A stretch of DNA of 64,000 nt. Origin: Lichenostomus cassidix (lineage: Eukaryota; Chordata; Aves; Passeriformes; Meliphagidae). The notes beneath the pieces were generated by a model that was given only the letters and a program-made list of their open reading frames with translations, did not search any database and was not told the DNA's origin. Made by a program: the position numbers and the translations under genes. Shown in pieces: positions 1 through 11,828 of this stretch; positions within the stretch are counted from its first letter, which is position 1; each line of letters starts with the position of its first letter. Where the stretch lies: positions 6,512,293 to 6,576,292 of the forward strand of contig CM039210.1 of the NCBI GenBank assembly GCA_008360975.2, in the 5' to 3' direction.

Positions 1-902
1 CTATCGTTTTCATTTTGATTGTTCCAATTAGGCCTCTGAAGGGGCCATTTAACATCTCCAATGGGGCCTTGTGGGTGGTTGTTTTCCCAAATCCTCATCC
101 CAGCTGCCCTTATCATTCTTCTCTCTTCTGCTATGAATAAGATGCTCAATATTGACTGTATCTCATCCCAAGTATAAATATTTAGTCCTAAGAATTGATC
201 TACTCTTTCTGCTACCCCCAGTGGATCTTCCAATAAATGCCCCATTTCCTTTTTAAATTCCCTGACATCGGCTGAGTTCAGAGGGACGGCTATGTATCCG
301 ATACCGGGCGCCTGTCCTCCCCCTGGTTGATTAACCATACCCATGCCTACTTCTCTGAGAGGGTATAACTGGTTCCTTGCCTGGCTTCTAGTAACCCGTC
401 TCTCGGGTGGTGGAGTGTCATCCCCCTCCATCTGTGGTGCATTTGGAACCGGCAGAGGTTGTGCTGGAGGGGGCACTGCAGCATCTGGCATGGGGGACGG
501 GGGAACATAGGGTGGAGGTATTTCCTCCGCCTGTTTTCTCTTTCCTTTACTGAGAACAAACAGGCTTGTCCGATTTCCACTAGTTATCCACAGGGCTGCA
601 TAATCACTCTCTTCCTGGCTAAAAGGCTTTTTAGAGTTTACATACAAATTTAGAGCTTGGCAAATCCAATCCTCAGAGGATCCAAAAACCGGCCAGTAAA
701 GAGGGTCTCCTCTAATTTGTTTTCCTCCCCAGACTGTCATGCAATAGTTAATCATTTTTGCCTTAATTTTCCCTCGTGTACGTGGATCATCATCCCAATA
801 TTTGATCATTAACCCCAGAGGACTATCTGGTGGTATATCCGGGAGTCTTACTTGGGGCTCCCCCCCCATGGGTCCAGATGGCTTGCTCTTCCTCTGTCCC
901 AT
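1..902 (-). CDS. gag: gag N-terminal part (ERV A copy 1), truncated by window edge
   Basis: Gag makes the inner structural proteins of the virus. The start codon is the complement of 900-902 and is followed by a glycine, which suits N-myristoylation and plasma-membrane targeting of the matrix protein. The reading matches the gag of copy 2 at 56,899-58,353 almost base for base, including the proline-rich segment with the PPPY late-domain motif. Only about 300 codons are in the window, so the capsid and zinc-knuckle parts are not seen. I noticed no lesion in the visible part. Confidence 0.8.
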   Translation of the reverse strand, partial: MGQRKSKPSGPMGGEPQVRLPDIPPDSPLGLMIKYWDDDPRTRGKIKAKMINYCMTVWGGKQIRGDPLYWPVFGSSEDWICQALNLYVNSKKPFSQEESDYAALWITSGNRTSLFVLSKGKRKQAEEIPPPYVPPSPMPDAAVPPPAQPLPVPNAPQMEGDDTPPPERRVTRSQARNQLYPLREVGMGMVNQPGGGQAPGIGYIAVPLNSADVREFKKEMGHLLEDPLGVAERVDQFLGLNIYTWDEIQSILSILFIAEERRMIRAAGMRIWENNHPQGPIGDVKWPLQRPNWNNQNEND

Positions 903-1259
903 CTTCCAGAGTGCCTTCACACACACACACTCTCACGTCCTCCTGTTCATGGCCCAGGCCCTCGCGGGATGTGGGAAACGCACTACAAAGGAGTCCACAC
1001 TCAGGTCGTCCGCACCGGACGTCTCAGACACGGCACTCTAGGATCCCCACCCCGACCGAACAGATTCCCTGTGTTATAAATTAACACATACTCACGCGTC
1101 TCGCGTCTTCGTCCGGACTTTGTGCAGAAAGATTAAGGGGTTCCTTCGCTCACTACCCGAAATTTAGGTTCGTCGGTAAGGGTTTCAAAGGGGTACCCTC
1201 TCCGGGCCGTTGTGACAACGGGGCGCCTCCCGTTGAGGGGTCCCCTAAGAATTGCCCCT

Positions 1260-1277
1260 ATCCGAGTCACGGCACCA
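1260..1277 (-). promoter_or_regulatory. tRNA-His primer-binding site (ERV A copy 1)
   Basis: On the minus strand the 18 bases after the LTR begin TGGTGCCGTGACTCGG. They are complementary to the 3' end of tRNA-His, the primer for first-strand DNA synthesis. The site starts two bases after the LTR end, as usual. Confidence 0.85.
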
Positions 1278-1279
1278 AT

Positions 1280-1740
1280 TGTTATAAATTAGGTCTCAAT
1301 AATCAATCAGAGACAATGTCCAATTAAGTATAATTTGATTTATTTAGAGCAAGCGGGTATCAGCGAGGCAGCGCTGGGCAGATAACTGCGTCAAAATAGT
1401 CCGAGCCCCCCCTTTTTATGCAGTCTCTATATTTTCTGACCACATATATCTTCCGGAGTTGGTGCAGCCCTTTGCATCGTGGTGTTGTTAGATGATCTTA
1501 TTCTGCCCTTCGGTGGTCGTGGGAAACAAGTTCTTGTACGTTCGCAGTGCACCCCCCCCCCCCTTTTTCCCCCCAAGCAATGATTCTATAACAGCCCACT
1601 CCCAACAAATACAGGATACAGGATGTGCAGGGTGGGGGTCTCCCTCCCCTTTCTATTTGGTTCTGTGGGCAAACAGGATGCCTTAACAGGATGTGTTGGG
1701 GCCCCTTTCCTCTCTCTTGCGATTCTGCGAATTCTTATCA
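1280..1740 (-). repeat. 5' LTR of ERV A copy 1 (461 bp)
   Basis: Starts TGATAAGAATTC and ends TTTATAACA in minus-strand sense. It matches the LTR at 56,066-56,521 along its length, with small differences in the C-rich tract near 1550. It carries an AATAAA signal shortly before its 3' end. The 1740 boundary falls inside LTR D. Confidence 0.9.
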
Positions 1741-1932
1741 CAACAGGATCACTGCTTGAACTGAACTACTTCATTTGGACTGCTACCACCACCACCCTAA
1801 CTGGGTGTCAGGTTGTATCTGACTTTGTCAGTGCTTTTTCCTTGTATTATTTCACTTATTTTTAATTTTTCCTATTAATTTTAATCTTGACTTGTGATCT
1901 CCCACTGGTTTGTTTTCAAACCAATACACCTC
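1741..1932 (+). repeat. 3' fragment of LTR D, split by ERV A
   Basis: Matches about the last 170 bp of the complete solo LTR at 43,296-43,761, from the ACAGGATCACTGCTT stretch to the terminal AACCAAYACA. The missing 5' part should lie beyond the other end of ERV A, outside the window. Confidence 0.85.
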
Positions 1933-2480
1933 CCCTGCCACTCACAACAAAATTTCTTAAATGAAAGTTAAAAAAACCAACCTATTTATTTAACAAAACA
2001 TGCAGAGTGCCCTGCAAGGCACAGGGGAAGGGGAGAAACAGGGGAAAAGGAGTTATTCAACCTGAGTAAACAGCTGGTGAACTTTAGTGTCCTTTTCCTC
2101 AGATGTAGTTTCCCCTCTCTGGGGGCCCCCGGGGACTGGGCGGAGTTGCTCCAGTAGCTCCCTAGAAGATTCTTGTCTGCTGTCCTCCGGGGCTCCTTGG
2201 GTTTTCTTGGCGAGAAAGCAAATTGGAGAAAATGGTCCAAAAAGGAAGATGACGAACAGGCAGCCCTAGGGAAAAACTCACAGCGTCGACAGCAGCCACC
2301 AGCCAGTCCCAGGAGTGTCTTTTCCTCCACCTCACTTCCCCCACAGAGAGGCTTGGGGAAGGGTTTTAAACAACCCGCTCTCCTCCCATTGGCTGAATGC
2401 AGTTAAAGCTACAGGACCACATTTTCTGAGCATACGAACAACAATAGGGGAATACACAGGATTACCCTCACCCCAGTACA
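1933..2480 (-). repeat. LTR K, truncated member of the provirus H LTR family
   Basis: Reverse-complement match to the LTRs at 16,287-16,930 and 21,091-21,738. About 115 bp of the 3' end is missing at 1933, where LTR D sits, which suggests that D was inserted into K. The right edge near 2480 abuts U3 sequence of ERV C. Confidence 0.8.
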
Positions 2481-2791
2481 AAGTCTACTAACTTTGTCCC
2501 TCATTTATTTTTGGGGCCCTCGCCCACAATTAATTCGTGACACTGTGCTTGCGCGAGCATATTTAAATGAACTTTGAACTCATTATAATATGAAGCGGGG
2601 ATAGGTAATGAATATGTACTGGGGCATTGTGTAACTTCATGCATATGTAACCTGTAACCTAATATAAACCAAGTGAAGTGCTGCTGGCAGTGTGCATGCC
2701 TTTGTAGGGGCTACCTCCCATGCACCCCAGCTGGAATAAAAAGCATATCTACTTCATACCTTTCTGAGTTGTGTAGTCTATCCACGCCTCA
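2481..2791 (+). repeat. 5' LTR of ERV C, 3' part only
   Basis: Aligns with 10,765-11,076 of the 3' LTR: the shared ATTTAAATGAACTTTGAACTC stretch, the AATAAA near 2736 and the terminal TCA. The U3 start is missing because LTR K interrupts it. The next bases, TGGCACCCAGATGGGA at 2795, lie where a primer-binding site should be; I cannot assign the tRNA. Confidence 0.8.
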
Positions 2792-3759
2792 TTTTGGCAC
2801 CCAGATGGGATAAAGTCTGCCTGGCTGCAGGATCGACTGAGGGGCTGACATCCTAAGGTGTGCCCTGGGATTTTCCTGGAGGAACTCCACTCCTCAGCCA
2901 CTCACTGCGGGGGCATACAACAACCACCTGATATGGTGGAGAAACAGTATGCTTTGGGTATAGGGAAGCCTGTAAGTCATATATGCATGGCTAGGGCTGC
3001 TAATAAGTCATGGAGAGACGTCTCCGTGCCCAGCATTGTCCCTGAATGAGTTAAGCTTGCAAGCAACCGGTTAGGGGAACCGGGAACCGGGAACCGGTGA
3101 GGTAATTCGCGTTGTTAGATGGCAGAGGGGGATTTGCTGACTGATAGTGCGGCCGCTAACGATCCTGGGGGTGGATCGAGTGAATCCCAAAAGAAACTAT
3201 TTTGAACTGTTGTTAACACCGGTGTTGTGTTTGTGTGAGTGTGTGTGTATGAGACGCAGATTAGATAATTTGGATTTGTGAAGCGAGTGTAAAGTTGGGG
3301 TTTTTTTAACCACGGTTTTAGATCCCTGCAAGGGGACTGGCTGGTGAAGAGATGAAGCAAATGATTTAATAAAGCTGGAATGAATGTTTGGTTATGGTTA
3401 GAAATTATTAACTTTAGTACATTAGTGTTGTGTATTGAAATTTATGTTATAATTTGTTGTGGCTATAAAAAAGTGTTTGCTGTGTTGTGATATGTGTTTG
3501 TCGTGTGTTGTATAAACTAGTGAGTAGTTAACTTAGAGTTATTGTTGTGTGTTTAATTTAAGTTAGAGTTTAACTTTATAAACTTGTCACAAGATATTTT
3601 TTTCTCTCCCAGCCGTTATATTAAAGGAGCAGAGCTCCCAAGCCTCTGACTTTATGTGAATGTAGAACAGCAATTGTGCCACGGCATGATTTGTGGGTTT
3701 TAACACAGTGCCAGTTTTGTGAAGTTAGGAGATATTATGTTTCCGCCGAACTGCCAGAA
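2792..3759 (+). other. ERV C leader and degenerate gag region
   Basis: No reading frame of any length reads as Gag. The stretch is T- and G-rich, with many stops in every frame. It is assigned to ERV C only by its position between the 5' LTR and the protease end. Confidence 0.5.
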
Positions 3760-4090
3760 TGCTGGGAGGCAAGGAGGAAACATGCAAAGACTCAATATGA
3801 GTTATAAGCAAGTTCCATTTATTTCATGGTATGCATGGCTTATATACTGTTACAAGTGCTTATGCTTACTACTAAAAGTTACAATCTGCATTCCATTCTC
3901 ACTTTCAGGGTTCCTCCTCATTCTTCTCAGGGTTCCTCCTCATTCTTCTCACGGTACTTTCCCAGAGCTCAAGGGCACTCTGTCCTGTCAGCATGCCCCG
4001 CACCCATCTTACTGCTGCAGCCTGTATGGCCCACTTCAGCTAATGCTGGCTTTGCTAGCACAAGCCTCTTTTCCTCCTTATTCTGTAACA
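3760..4090 (-). repeat. solo LTR J inside ERV C (331 bp)
   Basis: In minus-strand sense it starts TGTTACAG and ends CCCAGCA. It is flanked by a perfect 6-bp target duplication, CCAGAA, at 3754-3759 and 4091-4096. It matches the plus-strand copy at 49,000-49,341, sharing the AGAAGAATGAGGAGGAACC repeat and the ACTATATAAGCC promoter region. Confidence 0.88.
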
Positions 4091-4909
4091 CCAGAAGGAT
4101 GTGTAGATTATTAAAAAAAAAAAAAAGTTGAAGCACTATAAAAGTTGTGTGTGGACAGAAACACCAAGGCCTTTTTTTCAGTAGTTCGATTTAAAAAAAA
4201 TATTAGGAAGTAACTGTTAATCAACTTTGTGAAAAGAGACTCAAAGAAGAAAAAGATAAAAAGACAAGACATAAAAAAGAGCATATAAAGAGTGGTTAGT
4301 TCACTATACAAGTGACCTGGAGTAGGTAAAACAATATTAAGTGAACTTTAATATATAAAAGTGGTGTTTTTTAGTAGTTTAATTTTGATTTTTGAGACAG
4401 AGTGGTAAAGACATGAGTGTTTAGTTGTGGTTAAGAACAATAATTATAGTGTTGTTAGTATTTTAAGAATTTGCTGGGCAACATGGGTTTATGAGTGCAG
4501 TGGGTGTATACTGTGTGCATGTTTGTGTAATATATCAAAGTATTTTATCATGGCCTGCAGTGGTTTGGCCTTAACCTTTCCTCCCTTTTTCTTTTTCCTA
4601 GTAGCTTGACTTTAAGTGAAATAAATGAGATGTGTGCCTGATGCCAAAAATATTTTTGCCCTGAATGTAAAAACAATTATTATAAGGCTTAGACATATAA
4701 AAGGTGGTATTGTACTTTTATTTTAAAACCATAGCAGTGTTTGGTGTGTAAGGTATTCGGTTTTAAATAAAGCTTTAACGCCAGTGAAAGATAATTACAT
4801 TATGGTTAAAGAGACAACTGGCCAATCTGAAAAGCATATTTTTGTAAACCTTTAAAGTATAAATTGGAAAAGCAATGGAGTATTTATGAGTTTTTGTACA
4901 GGCCCAAAT
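4091..4909 (+). other. ERV C internal region without readable genes
   Basis: A+T-rich sequence with stops in all frames. Presumed decayed gag and start of protease. I see no other feature. Confidence 0.4.
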
Positions 4910-7900
4910 TTTCAAAAGCCCTTTTGGGCAAAGACCTGTTGGAGCAATTACAAGCAACCAATATGTTTAAGAATGGGGAAATTACTCTGGAGGTAAATGA
5001 TTAACAGTATATAAAAATATTAAGCTTGATGTTAACAACCACAAAGGCTAAGAGAAAAATTAGTAAAGAAATTACAAATCAAGTAATCCATAGCATATGG
5101 GCAACAAGAGTACCTGAGAGAGCTAAGAAAACACCTCAATACAGATGAGGCTCAAGGAAAGGAAACAACCAGTCAGAGATTGCAAATCTGATTTTAACAC
5201 TCTCATTTTACCAGTTTGCAAGCCTAATGAGTCATATCAGGTGGTAGAAGATTTAAGGGCAGTAAACAAAATAACTGAGAACCTCTATCCTGTGGTATCA
5301 AACCCCTACACACTACTAACTGAGCTAACACCTGAACTAACCTGTTTAAGCTTACTGTTTTAGATTTGAAAGATGCCTTCCTTTACCTCCTTTTCCATGA
5401 AACCAGCCAGAAAATATTCGCATTCGAATGGGAAAATCCCAAAAGCAGACGCAAAACTGAGCTTACTTGGACAGTGTTGCTTCAAGGATTCAAGAACAGT
5501 CCCACCCTATTCGGGGACCAATTAGCAAAAGACCTGAAATCTTAGGAAGCCCCATCTGAAGAAGGGAAGCTATTGCAATACGTTGATGACATCCTAATAG
5601 CTACCCGGGCAGAAAAATCCTGTGTACTCTGGACAGTAAGTCTACTAAATTTTTTGGGGCTCCAAGGGTACAGGGTGTCCAAGAAAAAAGCTCAAGTAGT
5701 AAAACCAAAAGTAATCTATTTGGGCTATGAAATTAGTGTTGGACAGTGAACTCTGGGACAGAACCGGGAAGAGGCAATCTGCCAAACCCTGAGCTCCCAA
5801 ACTGTGAAAGAGTTACGGACTTTCCTGGGGATTTTCAATTATGGGGTACTTGTGAAACCTTTGTACAAGCTCATCACAAAAGAAAGCTGAGACCTTCAGT
5901 AGACAAAAGAGGCCACGAGAGCCTTCAAACAGCTGAACAATGCCCTGATGTCAGCTCCAGCTTTGGGTCTTCCAGACGTGAGTAAACGATTCTTTCTGTT
6001 TTCTCATGAGAAACAGGGGATTGCCCTGGGAATACTAGCACAAAATCTGGGCCCATATCAATGGGCAGTTGCTTACTTCTCTAAGCAACTGGACACAGCA
6101 GTCAAAGGGTGGGCCGGGTGCCTCAGGGCCATCGCAACAGTTGTGCCAAACATCCAAGAAGCACGCAAGTTTACCTTGGGCCAGAAAATGACTGTGCTAA
6201 TGTCCCATACATTGTCTGCAGTGCTGGAAGTGAAAGGCGGACACTGGCTTTCCCCACAGAGGTTCCTGAAATACCAAGACATCATGATGGAGCAGGACAA
6301 TGTGGCAATAGTGGTCACTAACATTGTCAACCCAGCTTCTTTCCTAAGTGGAAACAATGGGGAGCAGGTACACCACGACTGCCTGGAAACTATTGAAGCC
6401 ACATACTCCAGTTGTTCAGATCTGAAGGATACACCTTTGGATGATGCAGAGACCTGGTTTACCGATGGGAGCAGCTATATCATCAGTGGAAAGCGACATG
6501 CAGAGTATGCAGTCACCACCAGCAAAAAGGTAATAGAATCTAGACCCCTACCAATAAATACTTCTGCCCAGAAAGCTGAAATAATTGCTTTGACCCGTGC
6601 TTTGGAAATAGCAAAAGTAAAAAAGATAAACATTTATACAGACTCAAAGTATGCATTTGGAGTTGTACATGCACACGGAGCCATTTGAAAAGACAGGGGA
6701 CTGTTGAACTCACAAGGAAAAAACATCAAACATGCACAAGAGATAACCCAGCTGTTGGAAGCAGTCCAGCTACCCGAAAAAGTAGCAATCATGCACATCA
6801 AGGCACACCAGAAAGTGAGCTCAGAATTGGAAGAAGGAAATTATCTGGCGGACAGAGAGGCAAAAGAAGCAGCAAAAGGTGAGGTGACAACTGAAGGGGC
6901 TTTAATTCCAGATGGCCAAATCTCCCTAGAAGGCAAGCCAACCTATAACAAAGAGGACAAAAAACTAATCAAAGATCAGAATGGGTCATACAAGGAAGAG
7001 GGTTGGGCTATTACTGAACAGGGGAGGTTGGTCATTCCTTCTCATTTAGTGTGGGCACTAGTAAGAACAGAACACCAAAAGACACATTGGGGAATAGATG
7101 CCCTACACAAATATTTAATTGAAAGAATTATTGCCAGAAATTTATATGCTACCATCACACAGGTAACCCGACAGTGTGACCTTTGCCTCCAGACTAGCCC
7201 TAAAAATATCCCCAAACCATAATTGGGCCAAATTGGGAAAGGGAATGGGCCTGGACAGCAGTGGCAAATTGATTTTTCGGAACTCCCAAGAAAAGGGGGG
7301 TATCGGTACTTGTTGGTATTAACAGATATTTTTTCAGGATGGCCAGAAGCCTTTCCCACTAGAACTGTCAATGCTCGGGAGGTAACCAAGGTATTGTTAC
7401 AAGAAATAATACCACACTTCAGACTTCCAGCCACAATGTCCTCAGATAGAGGACCACATTTCATTTCAAAGGTGGTACAACAAGTTAGCCATCATTTAGG
7501 CATAGATTGGGAGATTCACACCCCATACCACCCACAGTCAAGTGGTCAGGTGGAGAAAATGAACCACCTAATCAAACAGCAAATTGTAAGATAGGGGCAA
7601 GAAGCCAATTTACCCTGGCCCCAATCTCTTCCACTTGCATTATTACGAATCCGAACTAAACCCAGAACTAAAGAAAAATTAAGTCCTTTTGAGATGCTCT
7701 ATGGGAGACCATACGGAGTACAGAAAGGGCTATCCACCCAAGCTGGGGAGGAAACACTGACCGCCTATATGGTGGCCTTGAGTAAGCAACTCAGGAAAAT
7801 TGAAAAGCATGTGGCTGGAACCCGGAGTCAGGGCCTAGACAGCCCAGTACACAACATTCAACCTGGAGATTATGTTTATGTTAAGTCTCTTACAGAGAAA

Positions 7901-8125
7901 ACTTTGGAGCCACAGTGGGAAGGACCATTTCAAGTACTCCTTACCACTTTCACTGCAATTAAAATCAAAGAACAGAGCGCCTGGATTCATCATACTCAAG
8001 TGAAGAAGTCTCCAGAGACCCCTTGGAAAGTGGCTTCTAATGATAATGAACTGAAATTGAAATTTACCCAGGTAAAATGGATGCAATTAGAAAAGCTACT
8101 CTCGTTGGTGTTCTCACAATTATAA
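4910..8125 (+). pseudogene. pol: pol remnant of ERV C (protease end, RT, RNase H, integrase)
   Basis: Pol copies the viral RNA and inserts the DNA. Near 4917 the LLGKDL segment is the end of a protease. RT is recognisable from 5145, with the YVDD catalytic box at 5579-5590, but it is cut by stops and frame changes. The frame at 5948-6688 carries the RT connection and an RNase H with the FTDGSS motif near 6455 and YTDSKYAFG near 6637. A stop (TGA) interrupts it at 6686. Integrase follows: the zinc-binding H-H-C-C region at about 7070-7195, the three catalytic acidic residues in [14 protein letters not shown] and SGQVEKMN, and a C-terminal domain at 7694-8125. Stops near 7220 and 7592 break it. 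The end of pol overlaps the start of env by about 50 bases, as in gammaretroviruses. Confidence 0.88.
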
Positions 8126-8957
8126 CCATACTTCAAGGAAAAGGAGGTACTTTCAACCAGGGCGATACTGAATGGCCTTGGTCACAAGCCCTCATAGGGC
8201 CTTCCAGCTTTCAGGGAAACTACCCTACAGACAGCCGTCCAGATTTGGCTATAATTGTAATGCATGGTGATGAAATTTACCACCCACCTGAATGGGCTTG
8301 GAATCGAGATGCGTGGGTCATGACCCTACCTGGTATCCTTAATAAAAAAATCCATGTGGGATGCAGGAAAATAGAACCTGGTTTTCTATATGAAAAAGCC
8401 TCTTCTATTACGGTTTTTGGCATTTTTCTGATTTCAATCTGGCATCCAAAATTCACTCTGGCATTTCAAAGGAACCATGTCCTACTGAGGACTGGGATTG
8501 TGTTAAACAAGGTGTGTTTTCCTTATGTTGTCGCCAGAAATTCGCTAGCAACAAGACTTCCGGTGACCCAAGCAATAATAATGTCAAAATTACCAAGTCA
8601 TGCAAGGAAGAGCAAAGTGACTGCTGGTTTAATCTTACTATGGTTCATCCTTTTTATGTAGTGTGCCAGTGGACATCTAAACCTACTCAACCAACACTAT
8701 TAGGTTTAATTCAGAAAATTAAAATGAATGTGGTAGCCAGACCAAAACAAGAGTCCTCCCAAATTAACACTCCTATTCCTCCTAAACTAACACTTCAACC
8801 AAAAATTTATGAAGTTGGCCCATATGTGATAAGAAACACAGGCCAACAGCAATTGTTGTTCAGCCCAGAATGGTCTCTTAAGCGTTCAGAATTACTGATG
8901 CAAATTAACATTTCTGAAATCCAACCAGCTTGCTCCTCACTTTTAGACATCTTTTGA
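8077..8957 (+). pseudogene. env: env surface subunit remnant of ERV C
   Basis: Env mediates receptor binding and fusion. The start at 8077 opens into a short hydrophobic leader, and the protein reads in one frame to about 8520, then in another to 8957 after a frameshift. Cysteine- and Asn-X-Ser/Thr-rich segments are typical of a surface subunit. The overlap with the end of pol supports the start. It could not make a full protein as it stands. Confidence 0.7.
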
Positions 8958-10419
8958 AGGCTGGACAACATGGTTACAGAGGCAAGGACTCTTCAGGACC
9001 AGAACATGGAGAGATTTAACTGGAGTGTTAGGAACAGGATTGGGTGTTTTAAATGAGATTGATTCAGAGATACTAATGAATAAATTGGCCACCACAACCG
9101 GTGACCTAACAAGACTAAAACAACCTTTACAATCTTCTTTACTAGCGTTAGGAAATGGTCAGTGGCAAATTTCAAAGGTACTTCCAGATCTTGCAAAAGC
9201 TAACAATCAGGATCATAAATTAATAATAGATGCACTTGGAGCAGTTCAAAATAATGTGTCCCTTGCTCTTAGTTGCATACAAGCACAATTATGCATGCAA
9301 TCAGCAGCTTCTTTAATTATAAGGAAAGGAAATGAAGGTGTTTTCCATATTGAAATACGAAAAGCTGTTTGGGATAATGCTACTGAACTGGAAAAGAAAC
9401 TCCAATCTTGGTGGACTTTAGTAAACTTCACCTATGATCCAATTACTAACACAGCTACAGCCTTTGTACTTACTATACGCAATGCCACAATTTATGTAAT
9501 ACATCCCATTGTTCCTTTAGGATTAAACCACAATGGAGCAGTGCTTTACCCTTCTAAACACAGAGCATGGGCCCGGATGGTTGACAAGAAATGGCAAACT
9601 GTAAATTTAGAATCATGCATTACACGAGAACAACAAGGGTTTATCTGTGAGAGTAACACAGTTAATGCCAAAGATATATGCTTAGATGTTGAGCAAAGCA
9701 TTTGCCACTTTGAAGTTCACCCGGATACTAGTCAGAAAACAGTACTTGTATATCTTGGTCAGGGTTGTGTTTGCTTAAGAACAATATGTGTTTTCATAGA
9801 AATAGATAATGACAATGTTACTTTGGATGTTAGGAATCATTCTAATTTTTGTATTTGTAATTTTGTGAAGATCATTGGGTGTGACTTTTTGTATTTGGCA
9901 CCAGTTGTATCTCATCAATTGATAAAATCCAATTACACAATGTATCATGAATTATCATCAATACCTGTTGGGATGAACCTTACGCTGGTAAGACAATTGG
10001 TAGAGCACCAAGACTTAATTAACATCCTAAAAGGAATTCAAAAAAGTGAAAAGAAAATTTTAATAACCATTCACCATGATACAGAGGAAATAAGCAGAGT
10101 CTTGCAAAGAGCCAGACAGGATGCGGATCACCACTGGTGGAATGTGCTTTTTGGATGGTCACCTACTGCAACTGGCATCTTTAATACATTATGTCACCCC
10201 ATAATTGTTTTACTAATTTTGGTAGGTATTAGTCTTGTGTTATCTGTTTTGCTATTTGTTTGGAATTGTAGGATGTTAAAGAGGCTATCCATTTTAACTA
10301 CCTTATCAAATGTACATGGTAAGGTATTGAGAGATACTTATCGCAGAAGCTTGCTAGAAAAAATCCATGTTCTAGTAAAAGAATTTACTAATTTCATAGA
10401 AAAGGGGGGACTGATTTAG
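8958..10419 (+). pseudogene. env: env transmembrane subunit of ERV C with a long open frame
   Basis: A single open frame of 464 codons runs from 9025 to 10,419 in a different frame from the preceding surface-subunit segment. It begins with a Gly-rich hydrophobic stretch that could be a fusion peptide. It then has coiled-coil-like sequence, many cysteines and N-glycosylation sites, a hydrophobic anchor at about residues 390-415, and a cytoplasmic tail of roughly 45 residues. I do not see the CX6CC motif of ordinary gamma-type subunits, so this is another Env type. The polypurine tract and 3' LTR follow at once, which fixes its position as the end of env. Confidence 0.7.
10400..10411 (+). promoter_or_regulatory. 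polypurine tract of ERV C
   Basis: AAAAGGGGGGAC lies directly before the LTR start TGATTTAGGG. It is the plus-strand primer site of reverse transcription. Confidence 0.75.
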
Positions 10420-11076
10420 GGTAAAATAGAAATTATTAATTTAAAAGAACTAGAAGCTGGATAATAATAATAATATTTTTAAACTGATTTAGAGGGCCAG
10501 AGGTTGGATAATGATTTACTAAGATTTGCTTGCTGAAAACCATTTATTATTCGCCTAATGAATTTGTGCCTACCTAGTATCGGGGAGGATAGAGAGAAGA
10601 GAGCCAAATAATTGAGAAAAACCACTAAGTGTGACCGAGCATCCCGCCCTTGGACCCCAGAACCGGTACAAGTTGGTTCTCAGGCATGGACTTGGACCAA
10701 GAACCAAGGGAGCATGCGCAAGGGAACAGGGTGAACAGTTCATCATGAGGAAGACTACCGATTTTGCCATCATTAATTTTTTGGGCCCCTGCCCACAATT
10801 AATCTGAGACACTGCTCTTGCACGAGCATATTTAAATGAACTTTGAACTCATTATAATATGAAGCGGGGATAGGTAATGAATATGTATAGGGGCTTTGTG
10901 TAACTTTATGCATGTGTAACTTTATGCATATGTAACCTGTAACCTAATATAAACCAAGTGAAGTGCTGCTGAGGGTGTGCATGCTTTTGGAGGGGCTACC
11001 CCCCATGCACCCCAGCTGGAATAAACATATACCTACTTCATAACTATCTGAGTTGTGGAGTCAATTCCGTGCTTCA
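10412..11076 (+). repeat. 3' LTR of ERV C (665 bp)
   Basis: Begins TGATTTAGGG after the polypurine tract and ends near GTGCTTCA. Its last 310 bp match the partial 5' LTR at 2481-2791. AATAAA occurs near 11,021. A local duplication of the ACTTTATGCATRTGTAAC stretch near 10,915 is absent from the 5' LTR. Confidence 0.8.
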
Positions 11077-11793
11077 AATGGACCACAACCCCCTAAAGAA
11101 CCGCACTCCATCACCAGCAGAGTTGCTTACTTTGCAGGCGGAATGAACCATATGGACAGGGGAGAACCAACTTCAATCCCTATTCACTCAGCAGATGAGG
11201 TCACAATTGCAATAACAAAAGCTGCTTGTATTCAAGCAATGCATGACAGGGCAGACAGAGACATCCCGATCTCTGCAGAGGTAGATCCTGACAGAATGCG
11301 GCCCTTGATACGAGGGGCCCCAGCCGCCTTAAAAAATTACTTGGTAGAGAGACGAAATGAAATCAGAAACAATGTAACATACAACAGAACACTAATGCAA
11401 AATCTGCAAGCACCACAGAGACATATCCCGACATGGGCAGATCTCTCACATGATATAGCCACGCACCCAAAAGAAATAGGCTGGGATATACAAGAACCCG
11501 AATTTAAGAAACTCCCTGAATGGCGGGTGAGAGTAATGAAACATAACCCTCCCGAGAAAAGGAAAAATCCTAACTGACCTGACTCCAGCAGAGAAAAAAG
11601 GAATGAACTGTGGAGGAAAGCCCTCACTCTAGGAATTCCTAACAGTGTTATGAGGGGACAGCCTAACAGTGCAATAGCAGACTTGATTCAATTCGCAGAA
11701 AGGGTTAAAGAACAACCAGCTAGCAGTTCAAACACCACACAAGAAGCAGGAACTGCTCCCACCCCCAATCCATTTGCAACTCAGGGAAACTGA
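11077..11793 (+). pseudogene. gag: gag remnant of ERV B
   Basis: The frame from 11,053 to 11,577 starts inside the LTR of ERV C, so its first codons are not viral coding sequence. From about 11,120 it reads as a hydrophilic capsid-like protein. A TGA at 11,575 ends the frame, but the same frame stays readable to the TGA at 11,791, with helical, Asn- and Gln-rich sequence. No zinc knuckle was seen. The N-terminus is lost at the ERV C junction. Assigned as Gag by its place before the protease. Confidence 0.6.
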
Positions 11794-11828
11794 TAAGATC
11801 TGGAAATCGAGGGCAGCTAAGCCAGCAC

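Larger units (their letters stand above)
1..1740 (-). mobile_element. ERV A copy 1, 5' part of a gammaretrovirus-like provirus
   Basis: Minus-strand 5' LTR, leader and start of gag of the ERV family whose second copy begins at 56,066. The two copies are nearly identical over this whole stretch, including the LTR, the primer-binding site and the gag start. The element runs off the left edge of the window. Its LTR edge at 1740 interrupts LTR D, so it is the latest of the four insertions stacked here. Confidence 0.9.
2481..11076 (+). mobile_element. ERV C, gammaretrovirus-like provirus, degenerate
   Basis: A partial 5' LTR (2481-2791) and a 3' LTR (10,412-11,076) share a long matching stretch from the AATTTTT-GGGCCC segment through AATAAA. 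Between them are leader, unreadable gag, protease end, RT, RNase H, integrase and env, in gammaretroviral order, with many stops and frame changes. The 5' LTR was broken by LTR K, and LTR J lies inside the gag region. Sequence to the right of 11,076 is gag of ERV B, so C probably went into B. Confidence 0.85.
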
